From positions 359,546-423,545 of the forward strand of contig VDCT01000786.1 in NCBI GenBank assembly GCA_009763385.1: a stretch of 64,000 bases of DNA, read 5' to 3'. The position numbers and the translations under genes were made by a program. Position 1 is the first letter of the stretch. Each line of letters begins with the position of its first letter. Shown here one piece after another: positions 32,199-44,128 of this stretch. The notes under the pieces were generated by a model. The model had not been told where the DNA came from. It saw nothing but the letters and a program-made list of their open reading frames with translations, and made no database searches. This DNA comes from Coix lacryma-jobi var. lacryma-jobi (taxonomy: Eukaryota; Streptophyta; Magnoliopsida; Poales; Poaceae).

Positions 32199-33340
32199 TG
32201 CGGACACATGGGTGTATGCCGAGTCTCGAGTGATGAGTGATTGTCAAGGGTTTGATCACATGTTCTTTGGCTTGTGTTGTGCAGGTGTCGAGCACAGAGA
32301 CAGTGATCGAGGGCAAGGTGAAGTTCAAGTAGAGACGTGTCTGTCGGCGCCGACGACCGGGGAGCGGTGAAGGGCGACGTGAGGCGGCTGAGAGGAGGGC
32401 CCCACGCGGGATCAGCTGTGGTGGCTGGCAGCCCTGGGACAGCGACGAGCGAAGACTTGCGGGGCTGGTGTTGCTCGGGTCGAGGACCTGGGACACGTGT
32501 CGGTGGATGGGGTGCACGGGCGGTGCATCCCCTCTACAACTTCGGTTTGGTGGTAGAGCCAGAGAAAAAAACCATCGGGTGGACGGTTTTCCAGGTTTGG
32601 GCCACAAAACTTGGGTTGCTTCGGGTTGCTGAGCTGGGTTGGCCACAAAACTCGGGCTGGGACGGTTTCCAAGTTTGGGCCTCAAAACCTGGGCGCTGGT
32701 TGGTTTCTGAGTTGCTCCACAAAACTCAGCCGATGGGTGGCTGGTTTCCCGGTTTGGGCCACAAACCGGGGGATGACTTGAAGGCCTGGTTTCCCGGTTT
32801 CGGCCACAAAACCGGGGGTGCAACGTTCGGGAAAAGGACAAGCAGAGCGGAGGCGGCACGTGGCGGCAATCGGTGAGGTTGTGTCGAGGCAACGCTACCA
32901 GTTGTGCGGGCGTGCCGTCGGATCACCACCTACCATGAGTTGGTCCAGAATAACCCTAGGTTTAGCTGGATCGCTCTATAATTAGAGAGGGGTAGAGTAG
33001 GAATTAGAATTAGGATAAGTAGAGGGAGACACCCTCCTCCCTATCTCAGTCATTTTGCTCTTTGCACTTAGGGTTTCCTGCTCTCCCAATCCCCTGCTGT
33101 AGCTATAAGATCCGCAGAGAAACATACCTCTGTGTACTAGAGATTTGAGGGAAGTGAGGCCGTAACCTCACTGTTGTGTAGCGTGTGGTAGCCACACGGT
33201 TGCAGATCGATGTGTTGTTTCGCGTTTTTTTTCGTGTTCTTCGTTTCTCCGCGATTTTCCGTCACTCGATCTCTCTCTCTACTGTGTCTTTTCAAAATCC
33301 ACTTGAATCAACTTGTTCTTTACAGTGAGGAGGTCATTTC
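32199..33340 (+). repeat. B 3' LTR, first 1142 bp
   Basis: It starts TGCGGACACATGG and matches the B 5' LTR, including the hairpin cluster (about 32590-32815). It retains a stretch near 33270-33340 that the 5' LTR has lost. It is cut at 33340 by the inverted E LTR, and the preceding ATTTC (33336-33340) is the candidate target duplication. Confidence 0.9.
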
Positions 33341-35401
33341 TGAAGGACCGAGAATGCAAAAGCAAGGTGACCAGAGGGGGGTGAATGGGAGCCAACAAGA
33401 TTTCTCTCGAAACTTTGGGCTATTGTCCCAAAATCAAACCCAAGAAGCTACGACCAAAACCGTGATGCCCACGACCCTTGGAAGAGGGTGGATGATCCCT
33501 AGGATCACAGCGAGGCACCACAAAGCGATAGAACCAAACGCCAAAAGCACCGGCACAAGTTTGCCCCTTGAAAACCGAGTCCCGAACGTAGATTGAGGGC
33601 TACGTCGAGATATCCCTAAATACGATGCTAACACGTAGCAAAGATACCTAGAAATGTTTCTTGGTTAACTATAGGGCAAAACGAGAAGTCCGAAAACAAG
33701 CGGAAAAGCCGGGAGACTAAATGCACTGAAAAGCACTAGTCTGCGAGATCTCGGACAGTCCGCGGGTACGGTCCCGGACTGTCCGCGGGTACTGCGACTG
33801 TCCGGAGGGGAAGCCCGGACTGTCCGCGGCAAAACCCCAAAACAGCACTACTGCTGAAGTCCCCTGGACAGGTCCCGGACTGTCCGCGAAAACCAACGGC
33901 GGACTGTCCGTCGGTCAATGAAGTGCCCAGGCCGAGACACAACCACTGATCTGGCTGATCCCCGATGGCGGACTGTCCGCCGGTCAAACCGCGGACTGTC
34001 CGCCGGTGTCCAGAAAGGGCGATTTTGGTCGCCCAAAATCAAATCTTCTCCAAATTGATTCAAACCAAAATCCCTTGATCCCAAACTTGGAGAGGATGAT
34101 CACGAGGTAGTAGAAGACTATCCCCAAGAAATCATCCCCTCAAATCGACTCAAACAACGGGAAATTGAAGGGGAAGGTGTATGAACCGAAAAAGCGCCAC
34201 GAAAACGAAATCAACCCGATCTACTTATTCGTGAGGAGTTAGATGAATTCCTTCGGTCAAGATGACCTTCTCACTGTAAAGAACAAGATGATTCAAATGG
34301 ATTTCGCAAAGACGCACTAGAGAGGGAGATTGAGCAATGGGAAAAACACGAGAAGAAAAGAAGAACGCGAAGAACACGAACCAAAACGCGAATCAACACG
34401 TCGATCTACAACCGTGTGGCTACACACGCTACAACAGTGAGGTTATGACCTCACTTCCTCAAATCTCCAGTACACAGAGGTATGGTTCTCTGCGGATCTC
34501 AGCTAGCTACAACAGGGGATTGGGAGAGCCGGAAACCCTAGAAGCAAAGAGCAAATGACTGAGATAGATAGGGAGGTGGGTGTATCCCCCTACTTATCCT
34601 AATTCTAAGTAATCCTAATTCCCACTCTACCCCTAACTAATTACAGAGCGAACCAGCTAAACCCTAGGGTTATTCTGGACCAACTCATGGTAGGTGGTGA
34701 TCCGACGGCCACGCCCGCACAACTCGTAGCGTTGCCTCGACGCAACCTCCGATTGCCGCCACGTGCCGCCCTCGCTCTGCACCCCCGGTTTTGTGGCCGA
34801 AACCCCGGAAACCAGGCTTTCACGCCATCCCCCGGTTTTGAGGCCCAAACCGGGAAACCAGCCTCCAAGTCCATCCCCTGGTTTTGACGCCGAAACCAGG
34901 AAACCCGCCAGCGCCCAGGTTGTGAGGCCCAAACCTGGAAACCGTCCTCAGCCCGAGTTTTGTGGCCCAAACTCGGAAACCCGCCGCACGCCCAGGTTTT
35001 GTGGCCCAAACCTGGAAACCGTCCACTCGGTGGTTTTTCTGTGCTCAACCACCAAACCAGAGCTGTAGAGGGGATGCACCGCCCGTGCACCCCGTCCATC
35101 GACACGTGTCCCCAGGTCCTCGACCCGATCAACACCATGCCCCGCAAGTCTCCGCTCGTCACTGTCCCAGGCTGTCAGCCACCACAGCTGATCCTCAGGC
35201 CCGGTCCCTCAGTCCAAGCCTCACGTCCTCCCTTCACCGCTCCTGGTCCATCAGCACGGCACGTCTCTACTTGACCTTCACCTTGCCCTCGATCACTGTC
35301 TCCGTGCTCGACACCTGCACAACACAAGCCAGAGAACATGCAATCAACCCGTTGACAATCACTCATCACTCCGAGACTCGGCATACACCCATGTATCCGC
35401 A
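33341..35401 (-). repeat. E 3' LTR, 2061 bp
   Basis: On the plus strand it runs TGAAGGACCG to GTATCCGCA. It includes the GTCCGC palindrome array (33750-34015) and the hairpin cluster (34785-35055), which has seven units including a GGTGGTT/AACCACC hairpin at about 35028. The purine tract lies just right of it (35402-35412 on the minus strand). Confidence 0.9.
34785..35055 (-). repeat. Covarying hairpin cluster in the E LTR
   Basis: Seven units with arms CCCCGGTTTT/AAACCCCGG, CCCGGTTTT/AAACCGGG, CCTGGTTTT/AAACCAGG, CCAGGTTGT/AAACCTGG, CCGAGTTTT/AAACTCGG, CCAGGTTTT/AAACCTGG and GGTGGTT/AACCACC. CCTGG/CCAGG and GGTGG/CCACC are arm types not prominent in D, again with both sides changed together. 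Confidence 0.8.
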
Positions 35402-37029
35402 ATCTCCCCTTGATGAGTGCATTGTCAACTACTCACACAAATCATAATTGAAAGAGAAGAAGAAGGAAGAAGGAAAATAGAGAACTCGACCAAATGACCC
35501 AAAAGCATAGCAAAGCCGAAGAAGGTCAAGTGGAAGGAGCAAAACAACTTGGTCCCCAAAGACATGGGCAACGGCTCGACGCAAACAAGCAAAGCAAAGC
35601 TAGCCCTCAAGAAGAGATAGAACAGGCTCAACATCGCTAGCAAATATCAATTGAAAACTCCAGAAAAAGAGCTCGACACCAATTGAGAAATCGAAGCAAA
35701 TGCTAGTCCCTCAAGATAGAGGCGAAGGCTCAACACAACTAGCAAACTCCCCTCGAGAAGTGCATGCAACCAGGAAAACTCCCCCTAGGTTCAACTTGGA
35801 AGGCACATGATTTGAAAATCCCCCTTAGTAAAACTCCCCCTTAGTTGAACACCCGGGTATGATTTGTAAGATTTCTCCCCCTTAGTTGAAAATGCACTAA
35901 TCAAGTAAAAGACTCTCCCCTTCAGAAAATGCACCAACAAACGTGCCAACAAATCAAGTTTCTTCCTTCCAAAATGCATATGAGTCAAAATGCAAGTTAG
36001 CAGTTCAGGAATATAGTCAAGAGAATGTAAAGATGCTCTACACAGTTCTGATCCGATGACTCAATAACAGCATACTAAGCTAGCAAAGGCTCAAACTAAT
36101 CACTAAATACGAAATATGAACATATGAGCAAAGTGAGCAGTTTTAAGCAAAAAGGTATACACCATCAAAATAGCACTACACATGTATAGACAGGAATCCG
36201 AACAAGTGCTAAACATGTATACAAGGTGAACTACCCCTAGCAAAGTTCAAACATCATGCTATAGAATGAAGCATACACTTGTGATTTCAAATTATAATCA
36301 TAGTTGCAGCGGTGAAATTACACAAGTTAAGGTTCAGCATGTGATTGCGAGAGGTTGAAACTTGTCATTATCTAACTTTTCAACCGAGCGAAGCCTATGC
36401 AAATGTAATCAGAAGCTTAAAGCTACGGTTTCGGTCATACACTACACGGCTCAAGTTTAACTCATGGTGCAATGAGAAACAGTCTCGATACCGTGATGTG
36501 TTGACAAGCAATCTCATCTCGATCTTTTCCATTCACTTAAAAAACTTGGTTCAAATTTTATACAGAATATGAACAGACCAAGCAAGTGAATGACTCAGAA
36601 CTAGAGACATAGCAACCTAGCATATATGAAAAGCACGAGTGAACTCAACACATCCTACATATGCTAGTTGCATATCTCAATGGTGAATATTTTCAGATTT
36701 TAAGTTCATTAAGCAAATTCACCATTCAAAAATAGCTCAGCTCACAACATATATTAGTGATCAGAAGAGCATAAGCTACAAGCATCAACATAAGCATCGG
36801 AGCATCCTACATAGAGCATAGTTACATTCTAAAGATATATACATGAAGCTCAGATATAAAAGCGTATGCTGAAATGCAAAAGAAAATGAAGACAAACGAA
36901 AAAAGAGTCAGTCTATAGTGCAAGAACCAAAATGTTTCCCCCATCTAAAAGGGGAAACACACACCAAGCTCACCCCTCAACCGATTAAAGGTTGATTTGT
37001 CCAAAGGCTGGTGTGAAAATATCAGCCAA
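35402..37029 (-). other. E 3' noncoding region with polypurine tracts
   Basis: It is the inverted counterpart of 30498-32198. On the minus strand AAGGGGGAG-like tracts lie at about 35778, 35820, 35838, 35875 and 35912, and next to the LTR. No coding sequence is supported. Confidence 0.7.
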
Positions 37030-37608
37030 CTAATGATGAGTATCGACATGGCTAAGGTCGATATCACCCTTTTCATGGTGGTCACGCAAAAAATGAAAGC
37101 GCACATCAATGTGTTTGGTCTTCGAGTGAAGCACGAGGTTCTTAGCAACGCTAATAGCACTCGTGTTGTCACAAAGCAAAGGAACACGAGTAAAGCTCAG
37201 ACCAAAATCACACAAAGTGGCCATCATCCAAAGCAACTGGGAACAGCTAGCCGCAGCAACATATTCCGCCTCTGTGGTAGACTGAGCGACACTAGACTGC
37301 TTGCGAGAAGACCACGGTACAAGAGAAGTACCAATAAACTGGCAAGTCCCAGAAGTGGACTTGCGCTCGACTCGACAACCAGCAAAATCGGCATCGGAAT
37401 AACCGCAAAGGGAGAGGGTGGAGGAAGCTGAATACCAAATCCCGAACTCAGGTGTGTGTGAAACGAAGGTACCTGAAAATGCGCTCACCGCCTGACGGTG
37501 AGAAGTGGCGCGGCGACGCCTGAAAGCGCGCGCACAGAACACCCGCGAACGGATGTCCGAGCGTGTCGCCGTCAGGTAGAGCAGCGACCCGATCATGCTT
37601 CGGTACTA
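37030..37608 (-). pseudogene. rh: E RNase H
   Basis: Read on the minus strand: MIGSLLYLTATRSDI, SDADFAGCRVERKSTSG, WSSRKQSSVAQSTTEAEYVA, LLCDNTSAISVAKN, KTKHIDVRFHFLRDH, DIDLSHVDTHH. It is largely one open frame of 188 codons with a scrambled stretch around residues 20-60. It is cut at 37608 by the F target site; RT continues at 58960. Confidence 0.9.
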
Positions 37609-37613
37609 CTTCT

Positions 37614-40600
37614 TGTGACACCTAGTGTCGAGCACTGCATTAGAAACTTCATTAGCTACTAAAGAAGCATAAGTCATGCATTGCATCATTCATGTGTATG
37701 AGAGTGCTTTGTCTTTGTTATTTATTTGGATTTGAATTTCTATTTGACTTGGTGATTTAATTGGATTCTGCTTTGGATAATTTTATAAAATAGAGAATAT
37801 TGAGTAGAGTGTTTTTCATGTTAGAGTTTTGACTTGGTTCAAGATAGTTTGTCAAACAAAAATGAGTGAACAAAAATGGTTTATGTTGCAAAATGGCTTT
37901 ATTTATGTGGAGGTTGTAAAAATGGTTTTCAGAAAAGTGTCTTATATGAAAGTTGTAGAGAAAATTATTTTGAGCAACTTTCATATTTGGGTCAAAACCT
38001 AGTTTGGAGTTTTTGAAACTGTTTGAATGGTCAAAGTTTGAAAAGAATTTGGAAAAAGAAAAAGGAAAACGATTTTTCCCGGCGCCAACCCTTTCGGCCC
38101 AGCTTGCCCGCTCGCGTGCGCCGGCCCGCTCCCGCACTCGCCCGCGCGCCGCGCGCGCGCGCACCGCCGCCCGCCTGACGCCCTGACGTACGCCGGCCGC
38201 AAGCGCCGCGTGGCCGCCTTCGCCTGCACCGTATCCCGCTCGCCCTATCGCCGCAAGATCGTTGCTCGCTCGATCACGCCACGATCCCCGTCAGCAGTCG
38301 CCCGATTAGCCTCGCCTGCCGAGCCCTGCTGCGCCCGCGCGCCGCACGCCACGCCGTGGCCCCCGCCACGACCGGCCGTCCGCCGCTCCGACGACCAAAA
38401 ACCACGCGCGCCCGCACTCCTCTCTCTTTCACTCCTCACTCGCACCCCCCCTCGCTCTCGCCAGCCCTGCTCTTTCTCCCGTGAACACGCCGAGCACCTC
38501 GCTGCTCGCCGCCGCTCGACCACCACCCGCACCCGCCGTTCCGACCCTCACCGTCCACCTCCGCCGATTAACCTCGGTCACCACTCCGCCTACGCCGTGC
38601 ACACGCCGTGCGCACGTCGTCATCCCCGACTGAGCCCCGACGCCGCCGAGGACGAAGCGCCTCTTTCGGTCCGTCGTCGCCACGCGGAGCACGCGCCGCC
38701 GTCCTCCCCGACCCGACCTCCACCGTCTCCCTCCTTCGCCGTCAAGCATCACCAAGCCAAGGCAAGGTGAGAACACCACCTAGCTTCAACGCTACCGCTC
38801 TCTCCCACCTCTTCTTCCCGGCCGAGCGCCATGGCCCCGCGCGGCCCTTGCCGTCGTAGCCACGCTCCTCTGGAGCCATCCGAGCCAAACAACCCGTAGC
38901 TTGGTTCCTTAGGGTTCACACGAGCTTTTGCCTCCCCAATTTCACCGGCGACTGCGGACACGGCCTAGCCGAGCCCCGCCACCGTCCGCCATGGCCGCTC
39001 GCGTGGCCAAGCTTCATCGGAGCTTCCCGAACCGAGCCGAGCCCTCCGATAGCCTCCCTAGGGCTCGAGTAAGCAAGTGCCGGCCTCGATTTCACCGGCG
39101 ACCGCCGGAAACGGCGTAGCCGTGTGTCGCCGCCTCCGTCGTCCGCACCGCTCACCGCCGGCACGCTTCGGTCACCCTCTGGCCGAGCCGACCCCACCGC
39201 TGGATGCGCCTCGTCGAGCCGAACTATCGAGCCTAGTCTCACCGCCGGCGACCTCACCGTCGACGAGCTTTCGCGGTCACCCCCCAACCTTCTCCTGTTC
39301 CTCTCTCTGACGGGTGGGTCCCGTTGACCCAGCGGACCCCGCGCGTCGGCCTCTCTTTGGTCCATGGACCACGCTCACGCAAGCCAAGCCGGGAGATTTC
39401 AATGTTTTCCTTTTTTAGGTTTATTTTCCAGAAATACTTGTTATTTTTATGTAGTACGTTTTAAAAGTCCAAATGGAGTGCTTTCAGTTTTGTTAGCTTG
39501 TTTATGAGTAGATCTATCATGGAAAATATGAAAGTACTTTTGGTTAGAAGTTTATTTTACTGTTTTTATTTAATTTAGTTTATATGCTTTGTTGTGATAA
39601 ATGGAAATAAGTGTTTTCTGGTTGAAATAATTCTTGGAAAATTTTGTGTAGGTTATTATTCTGTTTTTACACCTGTGAAAAATTTATGATGCACTGTGTA
39701 TGTGGAAAAAGTTTCTGTTATGCTTAAAAAGTCCTTTTGGCTGATTTCTTAGAAAAATGTTAAGGTGTTTTATATGCTGAAATAAAATATGGAAAAATTT
39801 CTGTAGTCTCTGTTCATGATGTTCAAGCTAAGAAAAATGTAAGCATGATCTGTTATGTGAAGAAATCTGAAGTTGCTTTACAATTGCGCTTTTCTTGTTT
39901 TTTTTCGAAATTCATATAAGAAATAATATAATGTTTCTGTTCATGGAACTTTCTTGATAAGCATAAAATGTAAAGTAGATCTGGGAAAAAATATGAAGTT
40001 GAGTTTATCACCCTTTTCCAGTAGGGTTGTAGTTCAAATGGTTTAAATGGGAATAGATTTGTTTATTCTTATTTGTGTAGGCTTGTATGTTTAAGCTCTG
40101 TCAGCAAGTTTTCTGCAGTAGAATGATTTTTAAGCAAAGAAGCCAGGAAAAATTATGAACTCTACTGTTTGACACTTTGTGGATAAGGAGCTAGTTCAAA
40201 GCACCTTTTGAGCAGTTTATTTGTTATTTTTGTATCTGCATTTCTATATTTTATTTTTGGCTGAAATTTGTTCAGTAGAGTCTTGAGAGTGTTAATTGTC
40301 TTCTGGAATTTTTGTGGATTTTTTCTGAGTTCAGAAAAATGCACTTGCAGTTCAAACCTGAATTTCGTTTGAATTGTTAAATAAGAAAAAGGGTGAATAA
40401 AAGGATTTTGTTTCATGAATTAAATAAGTATTTACCTTAATGTCAAAAGTGGTTCAACAAGTTGGGTTTGTCGGTTTGCAAGAAATGCTCTTTTCATACC
40501 ACACATCTTGCACCCGCATTGCAATTATTATTAATCGTCGCATGCAATAGGATCGACCCCTCCGGAGCCGAGCAGGAGCCAGAGACAAACGCCGAGCAGC

Positions 40601-42219
40601 AGATCCCGGAGCTCCAGCAAGCCGAGGAAGCCGACCCCGCCTGCGACACTAACTTGCCCGAGTGCCCCTCCACGAGGCCTCGGTCTTCACCCAAGGCAAG
40701 CCCGGAGCATTCTAAGTCTCCTATTATTTACAATTAAATTACTGAGTCCTTTTATATTGTGATGCATTAGGTTAGGAGTGGTTTGAATCCACTTGCTGCA
40801 TTGCCGTTCCTTGATTATTGATTATTACCGCCTTGTTATCCTGTTACTTTATAATGTAGAATTGCTTAGTCTGCTTAATAAAAATAGTTGTTAAGGATGT
40901 TTCTGTAATACCCTAATGGGTAGTTACCGGATCACGGTTGGCTATATTTGCTATCGTGGAAAAGAACCTGAGTTGTAGTGAAATACGATCAACTGGAAGG
41001 CAAGGCACAAGTTGGAAACTTGGGGCAGTCCATCCGTTGGATCGTGTAGGTTTGTATCGATGTTGGCCCTCTTTCATTTTTTGAACGCGCCCTTTTACTT
41101 AGGGATATGTCGGTGCCGTAATCATCGACCCAAAGCCGGTTAGAAGCTGTTCGGGCTGGTCTCAACCCGTGTCGTGCCCTCTAGTATGGAAATTGCGATC
41201 TGCCGCGTGAGGGCCATCGCCAGGTTCAAATTGGGCGGTCCGTGCTGTGAGCCGCGACGATTACCACCACGAACAAGCATCGAGCGGTTGCCCAATGCAT
41301 GGACCCGACGGGGAAAGTGTGGGCTGGTATTAAAGGTCTTTCACCAGCTGGTTTGGAATTCGATTCGAGTCGCCGTCTCCCCGGTTAGTGGGAAACTATG
41401 GCGAGCTTCACCACGATACAACTCCATGTGATGATTTAAGGTTCAACTAAAATGTGGATAAGTCAACTGGATATGGTTATATTATTGATTGGTAGATTCA
41501 AGTGAGTGCTCTAGTACAGGTGAAAAACCTAGAATTAAGGAATAGGTCTAAAAAATGACAGCTCATCATTATCATTAATTACCTCTTATCTTAAAATTAA
41601 GTTTTTCGCAACTAAAGACCCCAGCTCCACCCGAAAAGGCCTTGCATATCCTTGGTGTCTTTATTTTCAGTTAGACGGGTAAGTCTCGTTGAGTACATTC
41701 CCGTACTCAGGGTTTATCCCGTTTGTTGCAGATGGTCAGGTCTACTTTGGCTATTGTAAGCACTGCCTCTACCCGGTGGAAGGTGATGAGGAGTAGGCCC
41801 AGGGCAGGGTCGTCCAGAAGCTTTCCTTTTTCTTTCGCTGGTCTGAGACTGTTGGTGGCACATTATCTTAAAAAGGAGGAGTGAGTCGTGTTGAGTCGGA
41901 TTTATCAAACTATGCTTTATTTGGACCACGTGTGTTGTGGTCGTGTTTCAAATTTATTTCAGCTTCCGCACTTTAAAAATTTGGTTTGTAATAACTCCAT
42001 TTTAAATTCGTACTCTGATGTTAAATTCGGTTTCGTTCTTCACTGCGATGTCTCTTTACGAATGTAATCTTGAACGATGCGATCCTGTATGATGTATGGT
42101 GGTGAAAAATCCTTTGAGATTTCCGGACTACCGGGGTATATGGGTTCAAGTATGAGTCGAAGTCAGACGGATTTTGCTAAGATAATACTTGAGCTCTTAT
42201 AATCAGGGCGGTTCCGCCA
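37614..42219 (+). repeat. F 5' LTR, about 4606 bp
   Basis: It matches 54297-58957. It has an AT-rich first 430 bp, a very GC-rich block (about 38080-39370) with an AGGTGAG donor-like site at 38765, then a long AT-rich half. It ends CCGCCA; the last two bases seen in the 3' LTR (CA) read GC here. The GC-rich block creates long false ORFs. Confidence 0.9.
41690..41709 (+). repeat. Perfect 7-bp-arm hairpin in the F 5' LTR
   Basis: TGAGTAC and GTACTCA flank a 6-base loop. The same hairpin is unchanged in the 3' LTR (58428-58447). It precedes a TTTGTTGCAG stretch, so it may belong to a processing or RNA-structure signal near the LTR end. Confidence 0.6.
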
Positions 42220-42226
42220 GCTAGCT

Positions 42227-42238
42227 TGGTATCAGAGC
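42227..42238 (+). other. F primer-binding site (initiator tRNA-Met)
   Basis: It is a perfect TGGTATCAGAGC, seven bases after the 5' LTR end. Its final GC is also the first base pair of homology to the G LTR, so the F/G junction falls at the edge of the primer site. Confidence 0.85.
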
Positions 42239-42278
42239 ATTTCTTAACGTTATTACTAAGAATGGACCTTACGATCCA

Positions 42279-42483
42279 TCCCCGGCAACAGCGCCAGAAA
42301 TACACGTTGACATTACTAACGTCGTCACTAAGAATGGACTTTGCAATCCATCCATGGCAAACGGCGCCGGATATTGGCATAGAAATGGACCCGAAGATCT
42401 ATTCCCAGCAACGGCGCTAGAAGTGTCTGTACGATGTCTCTTAACAAGTTGCTTAGAATGGCGCGTTTCCAGCAACAGTGTTA
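42279..42483 (-). repeat. Array of primer-binding-site-like units in the G 3' LTR
   Basis: Plus-strand copies lie at 42279-42296 (one mismatch from the functional site), 42352-42370, 42403-42420 and 42466-42483. Each is followed by sequence resembling the LTR terminus (GAAAT, then TTGGCATTTCTTAAC-like). The same array is in the 5' LTR. Confidence 0.8.
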
Positions 42484-43653
42484 AGCATGCATCTTTACGA
42501 TAGTTCGTAGGTTTGGAGTTTAGGTCCGCAAGCGCACAGAATTATCGTGTAGCATTTCACCCGGAGATATACCGAGTATCGTGATTTATTGGTTCGCTCG
42601 AGGAAGGCTTTGTATGTATCAAGTTCTAGGATAAATATAGTACCAAATACCATGATAGCAATAATGGATCAATTGTCATAACAGGTGATAAACAGTGATG
42701 ATTTGAATAGTGGAGAAACACAATCTTGAGCATGGCAAAGGGCAAAGAGTAAAAAGAGACTAAAAGAATAAATGAATAAAAGAATAATTGAATAACCTAA
42801 TAGAGCAGGCATGGTCTAGATACAAGTCATTCATAGAACAAGTTAATCATGCATCATATGACATAGAACTAATCTCATGCTTCAGATGGTTCGGGAGATT
42901 ACGCGAGTACTGGTCTGCCAGCAACCTCTCGTAACAATTTAGACTCCTACACCCTAGCCGAACGTGGGGGAATGCCAAGGACGGACAGGGCTGTCACCAC
43001 CTGCCGCCATCCCCACTACCGTGGACTAAGACCATGCAATTACCCAGCCTCTACATCCAAGCACCATGCTTGCATGCACAGAACCCACTCAGACTCCCCG
43101 GGTCCCCGACCCTACGGATCGACAGGTAAGAAGCCTGAGCCTACTCAGAAGAGCATGATAAACCGCCACCCTTGACATAAGCTCATTTCTAATCATATAA
43201 CAAGCATGAAGCAATTAGACTAATGTTCTATGTGAGAATAATACAATACACACTTAGCTCTAATTCATATAATACACTACTAACCCTAGGGTAGCAATAT
43301 ATTATAAGAACTATACACTAGAATGTATATTATACTAATTCCACAAGAACTATTCATAAGTTCATATACTAGCAACATGATATAAGACCTAAGATCTAAG
43401 TCATATACCAAAATACTAGAACAAGAACTATACTCTAGTTCATATGAAGAACTGTATCGAAAGAATGAAGACAGGGCTTTGGAGATCAGATCTATCTATT
43501 CATACCCAATATCTCTCCAAGGAGCTAGCCCTCCTTGATAGCTTTGTCTAGCTCTCTCTCTAGCACAAGAACAAGGAAAAACTAAGAAGAGGTAGTGCCC
43601 AAGTGTGTAGCTCAAGAGGTGATTGTGTTCTACTTTGGCCTCCCCTCCCCTCT

Positions 43654-43664
43654 CCTTATATAGG
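43654..43664 (-). promoter_or_regulatory. TATA box in the G 3' LTR
   Basis: The minus strand reads CCTATATAAGG about 455 bp into the LTR, followed by a purine-rich GAGAGGGGAGGGG stretch. The same site is in the 5' LTR at 50848-50858. Confidence 0.65.
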
Positions 43665-44114
43665 TGCTTTAGGTCGGTTTAGGAGGGCTTGCTGCAAAAT
43701 TCACCCGAAACCGCCTTAGGGGCATTGATTGCACCGCCTCTGCAAAGGCGGTGGCCACGTGGCGTCTCCAGGGGCGGCCGACCCAGGGGGCGGCCCCCCC
43801 TGGCTGGGCCCAACAAGCCCAGGCAAAAGCCTAGGCTGCTCCTTTTGGGCTCCTGAGTTTGTTCCCGGCTGAAATTTGCTGCACTTCTATATGGGCTTTT
43901 TGTGTCCTTGTTCATTTTGCGCATTTCGGCGTGTTGGATTGCGCCTTTTTGGTTGTTATCCACCTGTATGCATGTTTATGATCTGCAAAACATAACTTTG
44001 CACTACATGTGGAACTTGGTTAGCAATAAATGTATATATGAGTAAAATACATGCTTTTCTCCTTTTATGTGGACTATGTTGACGGGATAAATATGTTGAT
44101 AAGAACCGCCAACA

Positions 44115-44128
44115 AACTCCCCCAAGCT
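44115..44128 (-). other. G polypurine tract
   Basis: The minus strand reads GCTTGGGGGAGTTT directly before the LTR start TGTTGGC. Confidence 0.8.

Larger units (their letters stand above)
10631..33340 (+). mobile_element. Element B: SIRE/Maximus-like Ty1/copia retrotransposon, interrupted three times
   Basis: Order is 5' LTR, tRNA-Met primer site, long gag, protease, integrase, RT, RNase H, a 1.7-kb noncoding region with many purine tracts, and 3' LTR. RT is split at 17448/29119 by element D, the RT/RNase H junction at 29533/29974 by a solo LTR, and the 3' LTR at 33340 by element E, so the rest of B lies right of the window. The domain order protease-integrase-RT is diagnostic for copia. A candidate left target duplication is ATGTC at 10626. 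All coding parts carry stops or frameshifts. Confidence 0.9.
42237..44114 (-). repeat. G 3' LTR, about 1878 bp
   Basis: It is nearly identical to 49424-51303, with differences dominated by one-base indels. On the plus strand it ends AAGAACCGCCAACA. It carries the internal primer-site-like array at 42279-42483 and a TATA box near 43659. Confidence 0.95.

Noticed and set aside
38004..39365. Several Arg/Ala/Pro-rich ORFs up to 186 codons, repeated at 54733-56155
   Set aside because: Both sets lie in the GC-rich block of the F LTRs, in different frames between the two copies, so they are not conserved proteins.
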